Of a DNA stretch of 64,000 nucleotides, positions 52,081-60,980 are shown piece after piece; the first letter of the stretch is position 1; every line of letters starts with the position of its first letter. This DNA comes from Pedobacter yulinensis (GTDB lineage Bacteria; Bacteroidota; Bacteroidia; Sphingobacteriales; Sphingobacteriaceae), in NCBI RefSeq assembly GCF_003029735.1, contig NZ_KZ686268.1:1165769-1229768 (forward strand), written 5' to 3'. The notes beneath the pieces are model-generated. The model made no database searches, was not told the origin of the DNA, and was given only the letters and a program-made list of their open reading frames with translations. The translations under genes were made by a program, and so were the position numbers.

Positions 52081-53295
52081 ATGAGAAAGATTTTACTAAG
52101 TATGCTGCTGGCCACGCCCGTACTGGGATTTGCGCAGTCCTTCCAGGTTAACCTGCAGGGCCAGAAACAAATCGGAATGGCTGGCGCCGGCACCGGCCTG
52201 GCCATGGACGAAGCGGCCGTCTTCTTTAACCCGGGGGCCGTTTCATTCCTGAAACAGAACGGTGTGCAGGCTGGCGTCAGTCCGCTTTTCCTTAAGACCG
52301 CTTTCCGGGAAACGGGGTCTGACATGACGTCCTATAACAAAAGTAAGCTGGCCACGCCTTTACAGGCCTATGCCACGTTTGGTTCGCCATCGGGCAAGCT
52401 TCGCTTCGGCATCGGGGTATATACCCCATTCGGCGGGGCTATGCACTGGGATGAGGATTGGACTGGCAAATACACCGTCACATCGCTCGACCTGCAGGCT
52501 ATTTTCGTGCAGCCAACAGTTAGTTACAAACTGACCGACTGGCTGGGCATCGGGGCAGGCTTCGTTTACGCCAATGGAAAAGTTGATCTGAGGCGGGCAC
52601 TTCCGATTACCAAGGCAGACGGGAGCAGTGCAACCGCACAGCTGGAGGGGCATTCGCATGACTTTGGCTGGAATGCTGGGTTGTTCGCCGACGCTGGCAA
52701 CGGGCTTACTTTCGGCCTGACGCACCGCTCTAAAGTTGATGCCACCGTGAAAAACGGCGACGCGCGGTTCGATGTCCCTGAAGCGCTACGGCCTACTTTT
52801 CCAACCACCTTTAATGCGACACTAAACCTGCCGGCTACCACCAGCCTGGGCATCGGCTACCAGGTCTCTGCCGAAACCACGCTGGCGCTCGATGTGAACT
52901 GGGTGCAGTGGAACCGGTATAAAACACTTTCTTTCGATTATGACAACAACGCAAGAATACCAGACACCGAGTCGCCGAGAAATTATAAAGATGCCGGGGC
53001 AATTCGTTTGGGCGCCCAGCACCTGCTCGACAGCAAATTTGTGCTTCGGGCAGGCGTCGGGTATGCCATAACGCCGGTCGAAGATGGTTATGTGACCCCC
53101 GAGGTTCCTGATGCAGACCGCTGGTTACTAAGTGCCGGCCTGGGGTATAAACCCGATGAGCACTTCCAGATCGATTTGTCGTTCCTGTATGAAAACGTTA
53201 AGTCACGCACCCAGACCAACCTGGAAACCAACCTGAGCGGCACCTTTAAAACGGTCGCTTACATACCGGGTATTTCCGTGTCTTATAAATGGTAA
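52081..53295 (+). CDS. FadL/OmpP1/TodX-type outer-membrane transporter
   Basis: 404 residues from the ATG at 52081, where a signal peptide ending in GFAQS begins. The FadL hallmark NPG in AAVFFNPGAVSFL (N-terminal hatch) and GMAGAGTGLA are present; the rest is beta-barrel with a terminal aromatic strand (ISVSYKW). FadL proteins admit long-chain fatty acids or other hydrophobic compounds by lateral diffusion. It is followed after 18 bases by a GDSL lipase lipoprotein, suggesting release and uptake of fatty acids in one operon. Confidence 0.9.
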   Translation: MRKILLSMLLATPVLGFAQSFQVNLQGQKQIGMAGAGTGLAMDEAAVFFNPGAVSFLKQNGVQAGVSPLFLKTAFRETGSDMTSYNKSKLATPLQAYATFGSPSGKLRFGIGVYTPFGGAMHWDEDWTGKYTVTSLDLQAIFVQPTVSYKLTDWLGIGAGFVYANGKVDLRRALPITKADGSSATAQLEGHSHDFGWNAGLFADAGNGLTFGLTHRSKVDATVKNGDARFDVPEALRPTFPTTFNATLNLPATTSLGIGYQVSAETTLALDVNWVQWNRYKTLSFDYDNNARIPDTESPRNYKDAGAIRLGAQHLLDSKFVLRAGVGYAITPVEDGYVTPEVPDADRWLLSAGLGYKPDEHFQIDLSFLYENVKSRTQTNLETNLSGTFKTVAYIPGISVSYKW

Positions 53296-53313
53296 TCTTA
53301 TAATTGAGCTGTT

Positions 53314-54615
53314 ATGAACTTTAAATACTTATCCAGAAGCCTGGCCGCGATCGCGGTGCTGGCACTTGCATCGTGCAAACCTGAACTGGCAGACGTTAGT
53401 CCCGAAAAAGGAAGCGCCGACTTTAGCCGCTACATTGCGGTTGGCAATTCTTTAACCGCCGGTTTTGCCGATGGCGGGCTCTATCTTGACGGACAAAAAA
53501 ATTCTTACCCGGAAATTATCGGTGCGCAGCTAAAAACTGTAGGCGGCGGCGCATTCTCGACCCCGTTCTTTAATGCAGCGCAGGCCAACGGCTCGGGGTA
53601 TAAAAAATTACAGGGTTTCGCGGCAAACGGTAATCCGGTGATCGGCGATGTTGCGCCGGGCGCCGAGACCGGTTCAGTGACAATACCGGGCGTGGGCACC
53701 GTCAGGACACTCGCCAAATATTCAGGCGAGATCAATAATTATGGCGTGCCGGGTATCAAACTTATTCATGCAGGTGTTGCCGCTTACGGCAACGCCAACC
53801 CATATTATGAACGTCTGCTTACAGGCAACATCGGCACGCACAACACGGCCTACCTGGATTTTGCTACGGCCAAACCCTATACATTTTTCAGCTGCTGGCT
53901 GGGAAATAATGATATTCTGGGTTATGCAAGCGGTGGCGGGGTAGGCGATAGCCCTACAGACAAAGGCACGTTTACGGCCGCATACACTGCTGCTATTGCC
54001 CGGTTAACCGCCAATGGCGCGAAGGGCGTGGTTGCAACGATTCCAGATGTAACCACCACACCCTACTTCCGTACGGTAACGACAGCGATCCTTCTTGCTA
54101 CGGTTAAGGCGAATGCTCCGCAGGTTACTGCCCTGTATATTGCAACGAACGGAGGGCCGCGCGCGGCCACCGCCGAAGACCTCTTTATCCTTCCGTTCAG
54201 CAGCCTGGCGCCAACCATGCTGGGTAAGCCAAATGGATTGGGCATTCCCTATGGTTTGCATCCTGGTAACCCGATCGAAAGCAAGTATGTGCTGGATAAA
54301 GATGAGGTGGCGACCGTAACCGATTTTACAAATGCATACAACCAGTCAATCAAGACGATTGCTGCGTCGAAAAACCTGGCCGTTATGGATGCCGGCGCGG
54401 TGCTCAATGCTTATGCTGCCGGAAAGGTTGTCAATGGCGTGACCATCAGCTCGGCTTTTATAACCGGCAACCTGTTTTCGCTTGACGGCATTCACCTGAC
54501 GCCAATGGGCTATGCGTTAACAGCCAGTGAATTTATCAAAGCGATCAATAAACAATATGGCTCCAGTGTACCAACACCCGATGTAACGAAATTCAGGGGT
54601 GTGCTGTTCCCCTGA
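53314..54615 (+). CDS. SGNH/GDSL-type lipase lipoprotein
   Basis: 433 residues. Lipobox ALASC (Cys about 21). Block I is AVGNSLTAG with the nucleophile Ser, block III is WLGNNDILGY and block V is SLDGIHLTPMGYA with the catalytic Asp and His. SGNH hydrolases cleave esters, including acyl glycerols. It is coupled by position to the FadL gene upstream and has its own terminator. Confidence 0.9.
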   Translation: MNFKYLSRSLAAIAVLALASCKPELADVSPEKGSADFSRYIAVGNSLTAGFADGGLYLDGQKNSYPEIIGAQLKTVGGGAFSTPFFNAAQANGSGYKKLQGFAANGNPVIGDVAPGAETGSVTIPGVGTVRTLAKYSGEINNYGVPGIKLIHAGVAAYGNANPYYERLLTGNIGTHNTAYLDFATAKPYTFFSCWLGNNDILGYASGGGVGDSPTDKGTFTAAYTAAIARLTANGAKGVVATIPDVTTTPYFRTVTTAILLATVKANAPQVTALYIATNGGPRAATAEDLFILPFSSLAPTMLGKPNGLGIPYGLHPGNPIESKYVLDKDEVATVTDFTNAYNQSIKTIAASKNLAVMDAGAVLNAYAAGKVVNGVTISSAFITGNLFSLDGIHLTPMGYALTASEFIKAINKQYGSSVPTPDVTKFRGVLFP

Positions 54616-54628
54616 GTTGTTTTAGCAA

Positions 54629-54655
54629 AAAGCCTCCGCATCATACGGAGGCTTT
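54629..54655. terminator. Bidirectional terminator between lipase and msrA
   Basis: AAAGCCTCCG (54629-54638) pairs with CGGAGGCTTT (54646-54655) with flanking A and T runs, serving both convergent genes. Confidence 0.85.
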
Positions 54656-54657
54656 CT

Positions 54658-55266
54658 TTATGCTTTCTTTTTTAGTTTAGCCTTGAAGATCTTCTCGAGT
54701 TTCTCCAGTTTTGGCTGGATTACTGCCCGGCAGTATGGCTTTTGTGCATTCAGGTTATAGTAATTCTGGTGGTAGGCCTCCGCCACATAAAAAGGCTTGG
54801 CCGGAGTAATCTCAGTGACCACCTTTTTGCCATAAGCATTACTCTTATTTAGCTCGGCCTTGTATTTTTCTGCTACCGCCTTTTGCGACGCATTGTGATA
54901 AAAAATAACAGAGCGATACTGCGTGCCCACATCTGCACCCTGGCGGTTTAAGGTAGTCGGATCATGGCTTTTCCAGAATACCTCCAGCAGCTCGTCGTAA
55001 GAAATTTTAGCCGGGTCAAAGCTAATTTCAGTCACTTCGGCATGTCCGGTCGTACCCGTGCAAACCTCCTCATAGGTGGGGTTTGCCATAGTGCCGCCTT
55101 CATAACCCGAGCGCACCGTTGCCACACCTTCCAGCCGCTGAAACAATGCTTCTGTACACCAGAAACAGCCCATGCCAAAAGTTGCTTTTTCTAGCTTTGT
55201 TTTTTGGGCCTGCGCGTTGGCTGCCCCCAGCAGCATGGCCAGTAAGATCACGATCTTGTTCATCAT
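54658..55266 (-). CDS. msrA: Periplasmic peptide-methionine (S)-S-oxide reductase
   Basis: 202 residues. Signal peptide of about 20 residues, then the MsrA domain with FGMGCFWC (catalytic C34, C37 nearby), GYEGGTMANPTYEEVCTGTTGHAEV and RQGADVGTQYRSVIFY. MsrA repairs methionine S-sulfoxide using thioredoxin-like donors; the signal peptide places this copy in the periplasm. Single gene. A second in-frame ATG directly follows the first. Confidence 0.95.
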   Translation of the reverse strand: MMNKIVILLAMLLGAANAQAQKTKLEKATFGMGCFWCTEALFQRLEGVATVRSGYEGGTMANPTYEEVCTGTTGHAEVTEISFDPAKISYDELLEVFWKSHDPTTLNRQGADVGTQYRSVIFYHNASQKAVAEKYKAELNKSNAYGKKVVTEITPAKPFYVAEAYHQNYYNLNAQKPYCRAVIQPKLEKLEKIFKAKLKKKA

Positions 55267-55458
55267 TTTTATTTGGAATTACGACAAAATAAAACACTTG
55301 GTTTTTATTACAGACATAATGAGGGCTTTATGACAATGCCATGTGATTGCTTTGGGATGTGGAGAAAGTAAGTTCTTGTTTATCAAATGGATGTTTTGTA
55401 ATTTGTTCATTCAAGCAGGGTTGTTAACATTCCTTGCTATTTTTGTTCAACAAAACCA

Positions 55459-56427
55459 ATGCATATGTCTGCACCCTATATTCCCTGTCTTGACCTCGGC
55501 TCGTACGTAAACGGATCTGAAGAAGACAGGAAAAAATTTTCCGATGAGCTTGGCCGCGCTTTTAATGATTCCGGTTTCGTGACCATCACAAATCATGGCC
55601 TTAGCCAGGAACTGATCGATCAGCTGTATGAAAACATTCAGGCGGTTTTTGCCCTGCCGATGGAGATCAAACAAAAGTATGAAAAACCTGAACTGGCCGG
55701 CCAGCGGGGCTATACCAGTCCGGGGAAGGAAACGGCAAAGGGCGCTAAGACACCAGACCTCAAAGAGTTCTGGCAAATCGGGCAGGAGGTGACCGACGGA
55801 GATCCTGTAAAGTCAGAATATCCTGACAACGAAGTGCTTGAAGAACTGCCAGACTTTAATAAGGTAACCAGGGCAGTCTACACTAAGCTTGAAGAAAACG
55901 GAATTGAGCTGCTCCGGGCTATTGCTACTTACCTGGGCCTGCCGATCAACTACTTTGACGCGCATGTGCACAATGGCAACTCGATCTTACGCGGTATCCA
56001 TTATTTTCCCATCGAAGATCCCGACAGCCTGCCCGCCGATGCCGTACGTGCGGGGGCACATGAAGACATCAATCTCATTACACTGCTAATCGGTGCAAGC
56101 GCTGACGGGCTTGAAGTTCTCACCATGGGCAATGAATGGCTGCCCATCAAGGCCCACCATACAGATATCGTCGTTAACGTGGGCGATATGGTGCAGCGCC
56201 TGACCAACAACAAACTGAAGTCGACAACCCATCGCGTGGTGAATCCGCCCCGCGAACTGATGAAAACCTCACGCTTTTCCGTTCCCTTCTTTTTACATCC
56301 AAAGAGCAACATGGATCTAACAAGCCTTGAATCGTGTATTGACGGGCTGCACCCCAAATTGTATGAGGATATGACCGCGGGGCAATATCTCGACGAACGG
56401 TTGCGGGAGATCGGATTGAAAAAATAA
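55459..56427 (+). CDS. Isopenicillin N synthase-like 2-oxoglutarate/Fe(II) dioxygenase
   Basis: 322 residues. DIOX_N domain (about 5-120: FNDSGFVTITNHGLSQELID) and a 2OG-Fe(II) core with HxD in AGAHEDINLITLL, distal His in STTHRVV and the 2OG-binding RxS in SRFSVPFF. The family includes IPNS and ethylene-forming enzyme. The substrate is unknown. Single gene; a TAttTTTG -7 element lies at 55438-55445. Confidence 0.92.
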   Translation: MHMSAPYIPCLDLGSYVNGSEEDRKKFSDELGRAFNDSGFVTITNHGLSQELIDQLYENIQAVFALPMEIKQKYEKPELAGQRGYTSPGKETAKGAKTPDLKEFWQIGQEVTDGDPVKSEYPDNEVLEELPDFNKVTRAVYTKLEENGIELLRAIATYLGLPINYFDAHVHNGNSILRGIHYFPIEDPDSLPADAVRAGAHEDINLITLLIGASADGLEVLTMGNEWLPIKAHHTDIVVNVGDMVQRLTNNKLKSTTHRVVNPPRELMKTSRFSVPFFLHPKSNMDLTSLESCIDGLHPKLYEDMTAGQYLDERLREIGLKK

Positions 56428-56456
56428 TTTAATTGTTTATTTATTTTTTTTAACTT

Positions 56457-56489
56457 AAAGTTGGTAACTTTATAAAAGTTACCAACTTT
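56457..56489. repeat. 33-base palindrome between convergent genes
   Basis: AAAGTTGGTAACTT (56457-56470) and AAGTTACCAACTTT (56476-56489) are perfect 14-base inverted repeats over 5 bases. The A/T-rich centre and symmetric arms resemble the palindrome at 7345-7383 in architecture, not in sequence. It may double as a terminator. Confidence 0.6.
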
Positions 56490-56519
56490 GCAGGACTCGT
56501 GATAGCTTTCATCACGATG

Positions 56520-57116
56520 TTATTTTTCCAGGGCTTTTACGCGTTTCGCGATCGATCCGTCTGCAAAATATTTATACAGGTTTTTGCCGGGGCAGGTCGT
56601 CTTGCTTGAGTGATCACGGTGCGTACCCAGGCTATCTGCCGGGATGTTGTATTTTGCATTGCACTGTGCAATCAGCGCCACAAGTGCATCCAGCTGGCGC
56701 TGTGGTACTTCCTGTTTCTCGAAATTTCCAAGGCAGCTGATCAGCAAATGGCCTGATGGATCATATTCTGTTGCCGTTTCCCCAGCCGTGAACACATCGC
56801 GCCCTTCGTACACCCGCCCGTCGGGGCCAATAAAAAAGTGGTACGGCACATCGGCCCAATTCCGATCCTTGCCCATTCCCCAGGTCTGTATGTTCTTGAT
56901 AAACTGAGCAACGTTTTTACTGCTGTCAATCAATGTTCCTTCGTGGTGTACGGTGATGCGCACAGGACGGTTGCTTTTATATGGTTTCGCCGGCGCAGCC
57001 TGCCATTCGCTGCGGCTTACCGTCTTTAGTTCTGCAGCAGGTTTTCTTTTTTGCACGCTGCAGCCATTGGCCAGGTTGGCGGTCAGGAGCATGATGAGGA
57101 TGCCAATTCGTTTCAT
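56520..57116 (-). CDS. N-acetylmuramoyl-L-alanine amidase lipoprotein (Amidase_2/PGRP)
   Basis: 198 residues. Lipobox ANGC (Cys 19). Zinc ligands: His in ITVHHEGT, His in SLGTHRDHSSKTTCPG with the conserved Cys, and YHFFIGPDGRVYEGRD. It cleaves the amide between MurNAc and the stem peptide in peptidoglycan and is anchored by lipid in the periplasm. It is upstream of no other gene on its strand within 90 bases. Confidence 0.92.
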   Translation of the reverse strand: MKRIGILIMLLTANLANGCSVQKRKPAAELKTVSRSEWQAAPAKPYKSNRPVRITVHHEGTLIDSSKNVAQFIKNIQTWGMGKDRNWADVPYHFFIGPDGRVYEGRDVFTAGETATEYDPSGHLLISCLGNFEKQEVPQRQLDALVALIAQCNAKYNIPADSLGTHRDHSSKTTCPGKNLYKYFADGSIAKRVKALEK

Positions 57117-57150
57117 TTTTTAACTAGTTAGGTCAGACTTATATTAAAGA

Positions 57151-57187
57151 GAGCAGGACTGCGGCCTCGAAAGTGGCAGCCCTGCTC
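57151..57187 (-). terminator. Terminator after the serine hydrolase gene
   Basis: GAGCAGG (57151-57157) pairs with CCTGCTC (57181-57187), with further GCTGC-type pairing inside. It lies about 95 bases beyond the stop at 57284 and before the amidase start. Confidence 0.55.
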
Positions 57188-57283
57188 TTTAACTGTATGC
57201 GCTTTTGCTGGCATAGCCGTCCGGCCGAATGGGCCTGGTGCAGGTAATGTGGTTCCTGCTGCCCTCAACTCAGCCAGCTAATG

Positions 57284-59092
57284 TTATTTTATCGCTTTTA
57301 GCAGTACATCCTGTATGCGGCCCCTGATTCGCATGTTGATGAGTTTGTCGGTCACAGTCGGGTTTACACGGTTTGAAAGGAACACATAAACCAGGCCTTT
57401 TGCCGGGTCTACCCAGACACAGGTGCCCGTGTACCCAGTATGCCCATAAGTTTGCGGGGAAGACAGCTCTGACGGGTAATTCTTTGTCTGGTCCGGGTCC
57501 CAACGGTCAAAACCAAGACCCCGCCTGCTCACGTCAGACTGTTTCTGCGTAAACATGTCGACCGTTTCAGGCTTAAAATATCGCGTGCCGCCATAACTGC
57601 CGCGATTCAACAGCATCTGGTAAATGATGGCCAGATCGTTTGCCGAAGAGAAAAGTCCGGCGTGGCCGGAAACGCCTCCCACCAGGCCGGCGCCCTGGTC
57701 GTGTACATAACCCTGCAACAAGGTTTTCCTGAAATAGGTGTCGTTTTCTGTGGGTACGATCTTTTCGCGCGCAAAGCGGTTGCGAGGCAGGAACCCGGCG
57801 GTTTGCATACCGAGCGGGGTGTAGAAATTCTCCTGCGTATACTGATCAAGCGGTTGTTCGGCCAGGTGCTCGACAATGTCTTTCATGACATACATGCTGA
57901 TATCGCTGTACACATATTTGCCCCGTGTTTTGATTGGCGAGTTCAGCATCTTTGGCCACATGTAATCCCGGAAAAAGCCTTTCCTGATGTAATAGTTATC
58001 GGCAACCTTGGTAGGATATAAAGCAGACGAATCGCTGCTGTAATCGCCGGCTTTAATTGCATTGTGGAACGGGATATACGGAATGAAGCCAGCCTGATGA
58101 AGCATCACCTCACGCACCGGAATGGCATTCATCGGCGTGGCCCTTGCCCGTGGAATATACGCGCCGATATTTGTATCTAGGTTCAGTTTGCCTTGCTCAA
58201 CAAGCCGCATGACGCTTGGTGTCGTGGCTGTTACTTTGGTTACCGAGGCCAGGTCGAAGATATCGGTTACCCGGTCGGGAACATTGGTGTCATAGGTATG
58301 TGTGCCGTATGCTTTATTGAAGATCACCTGTCCGTCTTTTACGGCCAGCACGACCATTCCGGGAGCGGCACGCTGGGCAATGGCTTCGGCAGCGATGTTA
58401 TCGATTTCCCGCAGGCTGTTGGAATTGATACCAACGGCTTCCGGAACCGTATAAGACAACCTGATTTTTTCTGTGCTAAAGCCGGAACCTGCAGTGTACC
58501 GGGCAGAAAATCCGGTTTTAAGGCGCTGGGTGGCAGGCATGCCGCCAAAAATAAGCTGCGGTACCACACTGGCAGCCTCGGAATTGTTCATGGGGCTCCA
58601 GATGAGCGGCGCCCGGAAATTATCGAACGCGGCCAGTGCGCGGCCATTGCCGCCGAAAAGCGCAACAATCACTTTTTTTGTCTGGCTGAGATTCTGAATA
58701 AAGTTCAGGTATTTGCCGGTCGTTGCCAGGCTGTCGTTCAGGCTTACTACAACCGTCTGGTAAAACTTAAGATCGTCTTCCAGCGTGTTTAGATTTGCAG
58801 AATCCCGGTACAGATCGGCACTGAATGCATCTACCTTTGCGTACTTGTTCATCAGGCTGTCGAATGTCTGGCGGTGCGCAAACATCAGGCTTACCGAAGC
58901 AATCCTGTTGTCTTTAAGTACAACGATCGGTACAGTCTTGGAATCATTGTTCAGCAAAACGGTAGCGCTGCTGATGCGTTTCATCTCTGCAAACCGTTTT
59001 TCATTTTTGCTGTGGTCCTGCGCACAGGCGCCGGCAGCGATGGTGCAGGCAAGGCCAAGGCCCAGGAGGGCAGCCAGGTTACTTTTTCTCAT
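57284..59092 (-). CDS. Beta-lactamase-fold hydrolase with GH3-like N-terminal part
   Basis: 602 residues. Signal peptide ending AGACAQ. Residues about 30-215 resemble the GH3 C-terminal alpha/beta domain (VLLNNDSKTVPIVVLKDNRIASVSL, VVVSLNDS, FGG, LIFGGMPATQRL). Residues about 235-600 are a PF00144 serine hydrolase with SVTK in ASVTKVT, Tyr-Ser-Asp in YVYSDISM and GHTGYTG. In other Bacteroidota the same two parts sit behind a GH3 catalytic domain in a protein of nearly 1000 residues; here that domain is absent. The protein may act on muropeptides. Start overlaps the amidohydrolase stop by 14 bases. Confidence 0.88.
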   Translation of the reverse strand: MRKSNLAALLGLGLACTIAAGACAQDHSKNEKRFAEMKRISSATVLLNNDSKTVPIVVLKDNRIASVSLMFAHRQTFDSLMNKYAKVDAFSADLYRDSANLNTLEDDLKFYQTVVVSLNDSLATTGKYLNFIQNLSQTKKVIVALFGGNGRALAAFDNFRAPLIWSPMNNSEAASVVPQLIFGGMPATQRLKTGFSARYTAGSGFSTEKIRLSYTVPEAVGINSNSLREIDNIAAEAIAQRAAPGMVVLAVKDGQVIFNKAYGTHTYDTNVPDRVTDIFDLASVTKVTATTPSVMRLVEQGKLNLDTNIGAYIPRARATPMNAIPVREVMLHQAGFIPYIPFHNAIKAGDYSSDSSALYPTKVADNYYIRKGFFRDYMWPKMLNSPIKTRGKYVYSDISMYVMKDIVEHLAEQPLDQYTQENFYTPLGMQTAGFLPRNRFAREKIVPTENDTYFRKTLLQGYVHDQGAGLVGGVSGHAGLFSSANDLAIIYQMLLNRGSYGGTRYFKPETVDMFTQKQSDVSRRGLGFDRWDPDQTKNYPSELSSPQTYGHTGYTGTCVWVDPAKGLVYVFLSNRVNPTVTDKLINMRIRGRIQDVLLKAIK

Positions 59093-60707
59093 ATACTTTT
59101 TCTCCGTTCAAATAGGTTTTCAATACCTTAATGTTCAACAGCTTTTCCTGCGGGACTTTCAGAATATCCTGATCCAGTATCACGAAATCTGCCAGTTTTC
59201 CGGGTTCAAGGCTGCCTTTCTCTTTTTCTTCAAAGTTCGCTTTCGCGGCCCATATGGTCATGCCGCGTAAGGCTTCCTCGCGGCTCAGCCCGTTTTCGGT
59301 CTGGAAACCATTGGCCGGGAATCCTGATGCGTCCCTGCGTGCGGTTGCGGCATAAAATGTAAGCATGGGATCGATTTGTTCTACCGGAAAGTCGGTGCCA
59401 AGCGGGATCCAGCCGTTCTGTTTCAGCAATTGTTTGTAAGCATAAGCGCCTTTAACACGCTCCGGACCCAGGCGGTCGGCTGCCCAGTACATATCTGACG
59501 TGGCATGCGTTGGCTGTACCGAAGGCACAATGCCGGCCGCGCCAAAACGGCTAAAATCTGCCGGATTAACCACCTGTGCATGCTCAATTCGCCATCGCTT
59601 GTCATTCTTCCCCTTTAGTACCTCGCTGTAAATTTTGAGTATCGTGCGGTTAGCAGAGTCGCCGATCGCGTGCGTACACATCTGGAAGCCGCTGTTGGCA
59701 AGCTTTCCTGCAATGCGCCGAAAATGCTGTTGTTCGCTTAAAAGAAATCCTTTTTTGCCCGGACTGTCATGATAGTCGGCCAGCAGCGCCGCGCCGCGCG
59801 AGCCGAGTGCGCCATCTGCATACACTTTAAACGAACGAACGTTTAGCCGGGGCGTTTTGATGATTCCCCGCTTAAAAAGGTAGTCGTAATTTTCAGGCTT
59901 ATCTGACAGCATTACATACATGCGCATTTTCAGTGCGCCTTTTTTATGTAAGGCCTCGATCAGTTCGGTTGCCTGGTAGTCCAGTCCGCAGTCATCGATG
60001 GTTGTCAGGCCGGCTGCGAAGCAATTCTTTTCGGCCGTGGACAGTATTTTCTGCCATTGGGCTGCATCAGGTTCGGGAACTTTGGCGGCAACCAGGCCAA
60101 CAGCATTATCTATGAGGAGGCCGGTGAGCTGTCCATTGCGGCTTATAATTTCTCCACCAATCAGTTTGCGCGCATCATTGATGCCGGCTGCCGCCAGCGC
60201 GGCCTGGTTGGCAATGGCTGCATGGCCATCTATACGCTCAAGCAGGACCGGGCGTTTGGGAAACAGGCTGTCAAGCGCTGCCTTGTCAGGAAACTGCTTG
60301 TCAGGCCAGTCGTTTTGGTCCCAACCGCCTCCCGTTAACCAGCCTTCAGGATTTGATTTTGCAAAATCCACCAGCCGGTCGCAGACTTCCTTCCAGCTTT
60401 TGGTTCCGCGCAGGTCTGCTGTATACAGGCTTTTTCCATAACCAAAGAAATGCGCATGTGCATCGATGAAACCTGGATATATAGTTTTTCCGCCAGCATC
60501 GAGCTGTTCCGTCGCATCGTATTTTTTTCGCAGCGCTTCAGCGCTGCCTACGGCCAGTATTTTACCGTCGCGTACGGCCATGGCGCCGGCTGTATCAAAA
60601 CGTTCATTAACCGTATAAATGCGGGCATTGTAAACAAGCAGATCGGCGCGTTCTCCTGCACAGGAACAAAGCATACAGAGCAGCGCGCCCCAGGCAAATA
60701 ATTTCAT
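59079..60707 (-). CDS. YtcJ-type amidohydrolase lipoprotein
   Basis: 542 residues. Lipobox MLCSC (Cys 16). The amidohydrolase_3 fold is shown by GFIDAHAHFFGYG (HxH), LERIDGHAAIAN, CTHAIGDSANR and PLGTDFPVEQ with a metal-site Asp. These enzymes hydrolyse cyclic or N-acyl amides and their substrates are mostly unknown. Being lipid-anchored, it would face the periplasm. It is the first gene of a two-gene operon with the serine hydrolase (14-base overlap) and diverges from mutL. Confidence 0.9.
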   Translation of the reverse strand: MKLFAWGALLCMLCSCAGERADLLVYNARIYTVNERFDTAGAMAVRDGKILAVGSAEALRKKYDATEQLDAGGKTIYPGFIDAHAHFFGYGKSLYTADLRGTKSWKEVCDRLVDFAKSNPEGWLTGGGWDQNDWPDKQFPDKAALDSLFPKRPVLLERIDGHAAIANQAALAAAGINDARKLIGGEIISRNGQLTGLLIDNAVGLVAAKVPEPDAAQWQKILSTAEKNCFAAGLTTIDDCGLDYQATELIEALHKKGALKMRMYVMLSDKPENYDYLFKRGIIKTPRLNVRSFKVYADGALGSRGAALLADYHDSPGKKGFLLSEQQHFRRIAGKLANSGFQMCTHAIGDSANRTILKIYSEVLKGKNDKRWRIEHAQVVNPADFSRFGAAGIVPSVQPTHATSDMYWAADRLGPERVKGAYAYKQLLKQNGWIPLGTDFPVEQIDPMLTFYAATARRDASGFPANGFQTENGLSREEALRGMTIWAAKANFEEKEKGSLEPGKLADFVILDQDILKVPQEKLLNIKVLKTYLNGEKVYEKK

Positions 60708-60980
60708 GGCTTAAATATAGAAAATGTAATGTGTTTTAAATCTCTGCGCTGCGTAACAGAAACAAAACAAAAGCTTATTAAGCGTTTCCTGGCTGCGTAT
60801 GCTGCAGGCGTACCTATCACATTGCGTGTGAGTCTTTTCGGCTCCAGTCTTTCCGGATCCCGTCCCCGCCGGCGGCCCGAAAACGGCATGCGGCGATATT
60901 TTGACCTGCACCTGCAGCGGCGCCTGCCCGGCAATTGCCCGATTTTGCTTAAATTAGCCGGGTATATTTTGATCCGACAC

